A DNA stretch of 7,473 nucleotides from positions 1 to 7,473 of the forward strand of contig JBLHLB010000199.1 of the NCBI GenBank assembly GCA_047618505.1, in the 5' to 3' direction. The position numbers were made by a program, and so were the translations under genes. The notes beneath the pieces are model-generated. The model searched no databases. It was not told where the DNA came from and saw nothing but the letters and a program-made list of their open reading frames with translations. This DNA comes from JBLHLB01 sp047618505 (GTDB lineage: Bacteria > Planctomycetota > UBA1135 > GCA-002686595). Shown here in pieces: positions 1 to 5,542 of this stretch. Position 1 is the stretch's first letter, and every line of letters begins with the position of its first letter.

Positions 1-1446
1 ACGTACTCGGCGCGCATCCTTTTTGACAAGGGTCAGTACTCGGGCCTCTGGAGCGGGAAGGGTTACGGCGGACAGATGTTCGGGCGCGTGGAGAAGATCG
101 TTGCGGAGGAAGCCGGCGAGTCCGCGCCGCTGCCGGCACCGGAGGACACCGACGACCAAGCGAGCGTCGAGTCCGACACGAACTGGCCTTCGTTCCGCGG
201 CCAGTATGCCCGCGGAGTGGCCGAGGGCTTCGCAACCGCCATCGAATGGAACGTTGAGGAGGACAACAACATCCTGTGGCGTACGGAGGTCCCGGGGCTG
301 GCGCACTCTTCGCCGGTGATCTGGGGAGACCGGTTGTTCGTGACGACCGCCGTACGCAAGGATGGGGACCAGGAACTGCGTGTCGGGCTCTACGGAGACA
401 TCGCCCCGGTGGCCGACGAGAGTCAGTTCAACTTCGAAGTGCACGCCTACGACAAGGGAACCGGCGAGTTGCTCTGGGCACAGAAGGCCTGGGATGGTGT
501 GCCGGAGATCAAGCGTCACCCCAAAGGGAGTCATGCGGCCTCGACGCCGACGACGGACGGGAAGCGCGTGGTGGCCTTCTTCGGCAGCGAAGGTTTGTAT
601 TGTTACTCCGTGGAGGGAGAGCTGCTTTGGGAGAAGAACATGGGCTCGATGGACTCGGGCTACTACGTGGTTAAGGACGCCCAGTGGGGCTTCTCCAGCT
701 CGCCGATTCTCTTTCAGGATCGAATCATTCTGCAGTGCGATATTCAGGGGGACAGCTTCCTGACCGTGCTGAATGCGAACAACGGAGAGGAGCTGTGGCG
801 TTCCGAGCGCGACGAAGTTCCCACCTGGAGCACCCCGACGGTAGATGTGCGGGATGGTCGTGCCCAGGTGATTTGCAATGGGTACAAGCACATCGGCGGC
901 TATGACCTGGAGACAGGCGAAGAGCTTTGGCGCATTGCCGGTGGGGGGGATATCCCCGTGCCCACGCCGATCGTGTCGGATGGCTTGATCTACATCACGA
1001 ACGCCCACGGACAGGGGGCGCCCATCTATGCGGTGGCGACCTCAGCGAGTGGCGAGTTGGCGGCGGACGCGAGTCCTGAGCAGGGCTTGGCCTGGGGCCA
1101 GGCGCGTCGTGGGAACTACATGCAGACGCCCTTGATCTATGGCGAGCAGGCGTACTTCTGCAGTGACGCGGGGATCTTGAGTTGTTTCAACGCGAAGACG
1201 GGCGAGCTGGTTTATCGGGAGCGGCTGGGCGCAGGACGTTCCGGGTTCACGGGATCGGGAATCGCGGCGGACGGGAAGCTCTACTTCTCAAGCGAAGAAG
1301 GGGATGTGTACGTTGTGGATGGTTGGACCTTCGACGTGCTGAGCAGCAACTCCCTTGGTGAGGAGTGCATGGCTTCGCCGGCAGTCTCCGAAGGGATCCT
1401 GTACTACAGGACGCGCGGACACATCGTCGCGATTGGGATGGAGTAG
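1..1446 (+). CDS. PQQ-like (BamB-type) beta-propeller protein, 5' end outside window
   Basis: The frame is open from base 1 and ends at TAG 1444-1446, giving 481 visible residues. An ATG at 76 exists, but the residues before it (ending SGLWSGKGYGGQMFGRV) read as the end of a compact beta domain, so the true start is probably upstream. After an acidic Pro/Ala linker (about 36-58), a propeller begins at NWPSFRG (61-67). It has repeated blades with the sheet motif TGELLW / NGEELW / TGEELW (154, 262, 305) and SSPVI / SSPIL / TPIV strands, and ends at the protein C-terminus. Members of this fold act as extracytoplasmic scaffolds or, in a subset, as quinoprotein dehydrogenases. I see no adjacent Cys pair or other dehydrogenase signature, so a non-enzymatic binding or scaffold role is more likely. 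The first propeller of the 1873-4467 gene is a paralogue. Signal peptide not visible because the N-terminus is missing. Confidence 0.88.
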   Translation, partial: TYSARILFDKGQYSGLWSGKGYGGQMFGRVEKIVAEEAGESAPLPAPEDTDDQASVESDTNWPSFRGQYARGVAEGFATAIEWNVEEDNNILWRTEVPGLAHSSPVIWGDRLFVTTAVRKDGDQELRVGLYGDIAPVADESQFNFEVHAYDKGTGELLWAQKAWDGVPEIKRHPKGSHAASTPTTDGKRVVAFFGSEGLYCYSVEGELLWEKNMGSMDSGYYVVKDAQWGFSSSPILFQDRIILQCDIQGDSFLTVLNANNGEELWRSERDEVPTWSTPTVDVRDGRAQVICNGYKHIGGYDLETGEELWRIAGGGDIPVPTPIVSDGLIYITNAHGQGAPIYAVATSASGELAADASPEQGLAWGQARRGNYMQTPLIYGEQAYFCSDAGILSCFNAKTGELVYRERLGAGRSGFTGSGIAADGKLYFSSEEGDVYVVDGWTFDVLSSNSLGEECMASPAVSEGILYYRTRGHIVAIGME

Positions 1447-1454
1447 AGCGCGGC

Positions 1455-1769
1455 GGTGAGTGCGACACCTGGTTGCACTTGGATCTCTCTGGTGAGACCC
1501 AGGTGGATCTGGATCTCCAGTGGAAGGAATTCGGGGACGAATCCCAGGCCCAGGACGGCGTGTACTTCTCCGACGACGACGGCGCGAGCTTCACGAAGGT
1601 CTACGACCTGGATGGTGGCTCCACCGCAAACAGTGCCTGGCAGACGATCAACCTTGATCTCGACTCCCTGGCCGCGGGTGCCGGCGTTTTCTTGACGGAC
1701 ACCTTCGTCGTCAAGTTCCAGTAGTACGACAACGACTCCATCGCCATCGACGCCATCACGGTGTCCTGA
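1455..1769 (+). pseudogene. Remnant of a secreted jelly-roll-like C-terminal domain, with in-frame stop
   Basis: In the third forward frame, just after the upstream gene's stop, the sequence reads CDTWLHLDLSGETQVDLDLQ, then WKEFGDESQAQDGVYFSDD and FVVKFQ. It then meets TAG at 1722-1724, continues in the same frame as YDNDSIAIDAITVS, and ends at TGA 1767-1769. The family normally reads FVVKFQQYDN at this point, so the TAG looks like a CAG-to-TAG change of the second Gln. From memory, this beta-sandwich module is usually the last domain of large secreted proteins in Planctomycetota and similar phyla. No ATG, GTG or Shine-Dalgarno precedes it, and everything N-terminal to the module is missing. 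I infer a deletion that left only the tail of a former gene. The ending SIAIDAITVS is also shorter than I expect for the family. A sequencing error could explain the TAG but not the missing start. Confidence 0.7.
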
Positions 1770-1812
1770 GCGGAGACCTACAGGGTGCGTCGTCCGCGGG
1801 TTGCGCACCAAT

Positions 1813-1853
1813 AACGGGGGGGAGGGACGCCAATGGCGACCCTCCCCCCCGTT
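1813..1853. terminator. Strong stem-loop between convergent genes, probable bidirectional terminator
   Basis: AACGGGGGGGAGGG (1813-1826) is exactly complementary to CCCTCCCCCCCGTT (1840-1853), giving a 14-bp stem. The 13-nt loop can itself pair CGCC/GGCG around AAT (1828-1838). On the plus strand the stem is followed by the pyrimidine-rich GCTTTCTTGCTCTCT; on the minus strand it is followed by ATTGG, without a true U-tract. It lies between the stop of the plus-strand remnant (1769) and the stop of the minus-strand gene (1873), as expected for a shared terminator. A weaker 6-bp hairpin, GGTGCG/CGCACC (1784-1789 with 1804-1809), sits just before it. The weak T-tracts mean termination strength is inferred from stem stability and position. 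Confidence 0.75.
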
Positions 1854-1872
1854 GCTTTCTTGCTCTCTAGAC

Positions 1873-4467
1873 CTAGTTGGAGCGGTGGTCGAGGCAGACC
1901 AGGTTGCCGAGGTTGTCGCGGCAGTAGATCAGGCCGTTTGCGATGGTCGGCATGGTCCAGAAGATGCCCCCTGTGTCGAGTACGGTCTTGCGCGAGAGGA
2001 CGCGGAATTCTTCGGGCGTGGCAGCCAGGATGATCAGTTCTCCGTCGGAGGTGATCACCAAGATGCGGTCGCCCGCCGCGGTAACCGCCCCGTTACCGAG
2101 TCCGCGCTCTGACCATTGGGCTTCGCCGTCCTTGTTGATGCACTTCAGGATGGCCTCGTCGAAGCCGTAGAGATTGTCGCCGATGTTGGCACAGCCGCTC
2201 ATCTTGTTGCGCATGACTGAGCTTTCCCAAACGGTCTCAAGACCGTCCTCAGTGAGCTGCAGCATGCTCGCCCCATGGTTGTAGCCCGAGGAGATGAAGA
2301 TCTTGTCGCCTTCGATGATGGGGGCGGCGGCGTTCACGTCGTACTCGGTCTTCCACTCTTTGAAGGCGCTCTCTGTGCCGTCCCCGGCGTCGAGGATTGC
2401 GAGGCCCTTGCCATTGAAGAGGGCGATCATTTCCTTGCCGTCAAACTCAAAGAGAACCGGTGTGGAATAGGCGTGTCCGAAGTCTTCGGAAACCCAACGC
2501 TCCTCGCCGGTGGCCTTATCAAGCAGCAGGGCACGCCCCACATTGATGAGCAGGTTGTCACCCATGGAGACCGGCGTGGCCGCGAAACCCCAGGTCGGCA
2601 GCTCGACGCCAAAGGCTGTGACGAGGCCGTTTGACCAGTTGACTTCGCCGGTGGCGGCATTGAGGGAGTGCAACACGCCGTCGCGATTCAAGGTATAGAG
2701 CGTGTCCCCATCCAGCAAAGGCGTCGTGTTCGTGCCGCCGTTGTGGAATTTCTTCCAGCGCTTGGCGGGGAACTCGTGGCGCCAGACAACCTCGCCGGTC
2801 TCGGCCTCCATGCACCAGACGAAGTCCATCTCCGTATCGACGTCAAAGCCGAGTGTGTAGAGGCGTTCGTTCTCGATGACGATTGAGGAATAGCCCAGTC
2901 CAACTTCCGCGCTCCAGAGGGGCTCATCGGCGCCTTCGACGGACCAGCTCGCGTCGGAGGCGGTCGTGGATGCCTGCTGCGACACACTGGCATTGCGGGC
3001 CGTAACGCCAGCTGGTTGGGCTTCCCCTGCTTCCTCCGCAGCGAAGCAGTAGAGCGCCTCGAGGGAACGCACGAAGACCTGCCCGTTGTCGATGGCGGGC
3101 GTGGCCCAGATGGGCTCACCAAACTCCTGTACGTTGAGCACAGTCCATTCCTCTCCCAGTTGCGTGACGGCAAAGTCGCCGTCCGCGCTGACCGTGTAGA
3201 GCTTGCCGTCGCCCGCGATGGGGGAGGCGTAGTAGGTGCCCATTGCGTCTTCGATGCGACCGTCCTGGAGGATTTCACCCGTCTCAGGGTTCAGGGTGGT
3301 GAGAACGCCACCCTCCTTCAGGACATAGAGCAGATCGTTGTAGAGCACTGGGGAGGGGATGTTCGGCAAGGAGCGGCGGAAACGCCACTCGATGTGCGTC
3401 TCCGTTACGTCGCCGCGGCCGCCAAGCCGTATGGCAACCAAGCCATTCTTGGAACGCGCGCGTGCCGTGGCCTTGCGCCACTCTCCCGCGTCCATGATCC
3501 CGTCGCTGTTGGTGTCGAAGAAGAACCAGGTGCGACCCAGATTGAGGTCCTCGAGTTCAGAGCCGGTGAGGTCTCCGCTCGCGTCACTGTCGTAGGTCGT
3601 CAGCGCCTCATCCCATTCTATGCGCAGGGGTTTGGCGCCGAACTCACTCAAGGATGCCATCCAGGAGCTGACGTAGACGACGTCGCCCGCGACCACCGGC
3701 AGGCACTTGGGTTGCCAGGAGAAGCCGTTGGCCCACCAGAGCTTTGCGCCCGAGTTGATGTCGTAGCCCGCGACTTCATAGGAGCCGGAGACGACGATCT
3801 CCGTGGGCCCTTCGGTGTTCTGATAGATCACCGGTGAGGAGTACCCGTGGCTGCTCTCGGGACGCTCGGTGCGCCACAGTTCCTTACCCGTGTCCTTGTC
3901 CCAAGCCACGAGGAATGATTCGCCGTCGTGGTCGCACTGCATCACGAGTCGATCGCCCTCGAGGATCGGCGACGTGCTCATGCCGTAGGGCGTGTAGAAC
4001 TCGTCGAAGGTCACCTGCCAGCGCAGCTCACCGTGGGCGTTGTAGCTCAGAAGTCCATTGTCCTCGAAGAAGACATAGACATTCTCCCCGTCCGTCACGG
4101 GCGTGGCCGAAGCGGGGTTGTTGACCGGACGCTTGTCACCGACCAGGTCGGGTGCAACGGCCGTCCAACGCTCCTCGCCCGAGGCGCGGTCGAAGCAGAA
4201 GGTCAGAAGGGTCTCATCGTCGAGGCCCGTCAGGAAGACGGAATCGGAGGTCAAGACTGGCGACGAGTAGCCACCGGGCACCACAGCTTTCCAGCTGAGG
4301 TTGTTCTCGGGGCCGATGGCGTCCGGTAGGGGAGTGTCATCGGCGACGACTCCCGTGCCGTTGGGGCCGCGGAAGCGCGACCAGGGGGTTCCGCCGCCCT
4401 CGGCGGGGTCGGAGGCCAGGGGAGCTGAGGCGAAGGACAGAAGGGTGAGTGCTGTGATCGTGATCAT
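1873..4467 (-). CDS. Secreted double PQQ-like beta-propeller protein with EF-hand pair
   Basis: This is an 864-residue protein. I chose the ATG at 4467 because a hydrophobic signal segment (MITITALTLLSFASAPLA) follows directly, then mature WSRFRGPNGTG (29-39). The frame stays open upstream, but those codons look non-coding and contain no nearby start. The n-region has no positive charge, which is slightly unusual. Propeller 1 spans about 27-475 and shows TGKELW and SGAKLWW blade ends. Within it, about 285-340, are two canonical EF-hand loops: DSDASGDLTGSE (293-304) and DTNSDGIMDAGE (318-329), likely binding Ca2+. An Ala/Glu/Ser/Thr-rich linker (476-508) joins propeller 2 (about 509-864), with blade motifs TGEVVW, TGEVNW and TGEERW and the terminal NLVCLDH. 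Propeller 1 is paralogous to the 1-1446 protein and propeller 2 to the 5543-7473 protein. It is transcribed divergently from the crotonase. Probable location is periplasm, outer membrane or exterior; ligand unknown. Confidence 0.92.
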   Translation of the reverse strand: MITITALTLLSFASAPLASDPAEGGGTPWSRFRGPNGTGVVADDTPLPDAIGPENNLSWKAVVPGGYSSPVLTSDSVFLTGLDDETLLTFCFDRASGEERWTAVAPDLVGDKRPVNNPASATPVTDGENVYVFFEDNGLLSYNAHGELRWQVTFDEFYTPYGMSTSPILEGDRLVMQCDHDGESFLVAWDKDTGKELWRTERPESSHGYSSPVIYQNTEGPTEIVVSGSYEVAGYDINSGAKLWWANGFSWQPKCLPVVAGDVVYVSSWMASLSEFGAKPLRIEWDEALTTYDSDASGDLTGSELEDLNLGRTWFFFDTNSDGIMDAGEWRKATARARSKNGLVAIRLGGRGDVTETHIEWRFRRSLPNIPSPVLYNDLLYVLKEGGVLTTLNPETGEILQDGRIEDAMGTYYASPIAGDGKLYTVSADGDFAVTQLGEEWTVLNVQEFGEPIWATPAIDNGQVFVRSLEALYCFAAEEAGEAQPAGVTARNASVSQQASTTASDASWSVEGADEPLWSAEVGLGYSSIVIENERLYTLGFDVDTEMDFVWCMEAETGEVVWRHEFPAKRWKKFHNGGTNTTPLLDGDTLYTLNRDGVLHSLNAATGEVNWSNGLVTAFGVELPTWGFAATPVSMGDNLLINVGRALLLDKATGEERWVSEDFGHAYSTPVLFEFDGKEMIALFNGKGLAILDAGDGTESAFKEWKTEYDVNAAAPIIEGDKIFISSGYNHGASMLQLTEDGLETVWESSVMRNKMSGCANIGDNLYGFDEAILKCINKDGEAQWSERGLGNGAVTAAGDRILVITSDGELIILAATPEEFRVLSRKTVLDTGGIFWTMPTIANGLIYCRDNLGNLVCLDHRSN

Positions 4468-4684
4468 GGACGCGATGGTGCCGCGGCAAGCCGAGTTTCG
4501 TGGGGGGCTGAGGGTAGCAGGATCTCGGCAGGGCCTGCACCTTGTGGGGCAGAGCTTGTACGAACTGAGAACTAGGCCGGAGTGGCACTCGCCAAGGACG
4601 TCGAGGAGACTTACTTTCGAGATCCCCCCTGGGCGACAACCCAGACACAACAATCTGCCCTGGGCGCCCCACAGCCCCGCTTCG
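4468..4684. promoter_or_regulatory. Divergent intergenic region holding both upstream promoters
   Basis: These 217 bases separate the minus-strand propeller gene from the plus-strand crotonase, so promoters for both should lie here. I find no convincing -35/-10 pair and no Shine-Dalgarno before either ATG. Visible elements are the near-palindrome GCAGGGCCTGC (4528-4538), a direct repeat CCCTGGGCG (4627-4635 and 4658-4666), and a short CTGGG/CCCAG inverted repeat (4629-4643). Any of these could be an operator, but all are short enough to occur by chance in GC-rich DNA. The regulatory role is inferred from position only. Confidence 0.4.
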
Positions 4685-5461
4685 ATGTACAAACACTGCA
4701 AGGTAGAGACGGACGGTCGCGTGCAGACCGTCACGATTCAAAGGCCCGAGGTCATGAACGCCCTCGATCCGGAAACGAATTTCGAACTCGCCGAAGTCTT
4801 TGACCGCTTCGATGCGGACCCGGATCTGTGGGTTGCGATTCTCACGGGTTCAGGAGACAAGGCCTTCTGTGCGGGTCTGGACATCAAGTCGCAAACGCCC
4901 GGCGCGTCGCTGTCGGAGGATCCCGATTCGGGCTTCGGCGGCTTAACGGCGCGCTTCCAAAGTTCGAAACCGATCATCGCCGCGATCAACGGTGGCGCCA
5001 TCGGAGGCGGCTTCGAGATTGCCCTGGCCTGCGACCTGATTGTTGCTGCGGACCACGCGAACTTTGCCCTACCGGAGGCGCACATAGGTCTCGCCCCCAT
5101 GGCTGGGGGGATGCACAGGCTCACCCGGCAGATCGGATTGAAGCAGGCCATGGGCATGCTCTTGACCGGTCGCCGCATGAGCGCGCAGGAAGCACTCAAC
5201 CAGGGGCTGGTCAACGAAGTCGTGCCCGCCGGCGAACTGATGGAGTGTGCCAATCGCTGGGCCAAGAACATCCTTAAGTGCGCGCCGCTCTCGACGCGCG
5301 CTATCAAACAATGTGTCCTCGAGGGCATGCGTCACGGCAGCTTGGAGAACGCGATGGGCGCCCATTACTCCGCCCTTGACGACATGCTTCGTAGCAACGA
5401 TCTCGCTGAAGGAATGCGCGCCTTCATCGAGAAGCGCCGCCCCAATTGGAAAGGCCAATAA
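4685..5461 (+). CDS. Enoyl-CoA hydratase/isomerase family (crotonase) protein
   Basis: This 258-residue protein has the usual crotonase length and ends at TAA 5459-5461. The ATG at 4685 puts the family's opening strand (VQTVTIQRPEVMNAL) at residues 13-27; the longer upstream frame overlaps the divergent gene and looks non-coding. Family landmarks are FCAGLDIK (61-68, first oxyanion segment), INGGAIGGGFEIALACD (101-117), LPEAHIGLAPMAGG (129-142) and a C-terminal EGMRAFIEKRRPNW. E111 and E131 are 20 residues apart, as are the two catalytic glutamates of rat enoyl-CoA hydratase (E144, E164), and G108 matches its oxyanion Gly141. A hydratase adding water to 2-enoyl-CoA is therefore plausible. The subfamily substrate (fatty acyl, carnitinyl or other CoA ester) cannot be fixed. 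There is no signal peptide, so it is cytosolic, unlike its neighbours. No Shine-Dalgarno is visible. It may be cotranscribed with the next gene, 81 bases downstream. Confidence 0.95.
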   Translation: MYKHCKVETDGRVQTVTIQRPEVMNALDPETNFELAEVFDRFDADPDLWVAILTGSGDKAFCAGLDIKSQTPGASLSEDPDSGFGGLTARFQSSKPIIAAINGGAIGGGFEIALACDLIVAADHANFALPEAHIGLAPMAGGMHRLTRQIGLKQAMGMLLTGRRMSAQEALNQGLVNEVVPAGELMECANRWAKNILKCAPLSTRAIKQCVLEGMRHGSLENAMGAHYSALDDMLRSNDLAEGMRAFIEKRRPNWKGQ

Positions 5462-5495
5462 CCACCTGAATGAGGAGGGATCGGTAGCGCGTCTC

Positions 5496-5539
5496 TTGCG
5501 GCAAGTCGGAAGGCCAGCGGGGTCTTCCATCGGCCGCGA
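5496..5539 (+). promoter_or_regulatory. Nested stem-loop immediately upstream of the downstream propeller start
   Basis: An inner stem pairs GGAAGGCC (5508-5515) with GGTCTTCC (5521-5528), 8 bp with one G-U pair and a 5-nt loop. An outer stem pairs TTGCGGC (5496-5502) with GCCGCGA (5533-5539), 7 bp with one G-U pair. A 5/4-nt internal loop separates the stems. The structure ends three bases before the ATG at 5543 and has no following T-run, so it is a poor intrinsic terminator. It could limit ribosome access to the start or mark a processing site between the crotonase and propeller cistrons. Function is inferred. The remaining bases of this 81-base gap show nothing clear apart from an AGGAGGG run at 5474-5479 that has no suitable start behind it. 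Confidence 0.4.
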
Positions 5540-5542
5540 ACG

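Noticed and set aside
3016..3837. Plus-strand open frame of 273 codons
   Set aside because: It is entirely antisense to the double-propeller gene, including its EF-hand region, and its translation has no recognisable motif.
4627..4666. Direct repeat CCCTGGGCG as an operator
   Set aside because: Nine bases twice in GC-rich DNA is weak, with no promoter core nearby to anchor it; noted only in the intergenic entry.
4301..4684. N-terminal extension of the crotonase by 128 residues
   Set aside because: It overlaps the divergent gene's signal-peptide region and looks non-coding; the crotonase fold begins right after the ATG at 4685.
4468..4734. N-terminal extension of the minus-strand propeller gene by 89 residues
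   Set aside because: It would overlap the crotonase start, is Cys/Arg/Pro-rich without a domain, and would bury the signal peptide inside the protein.
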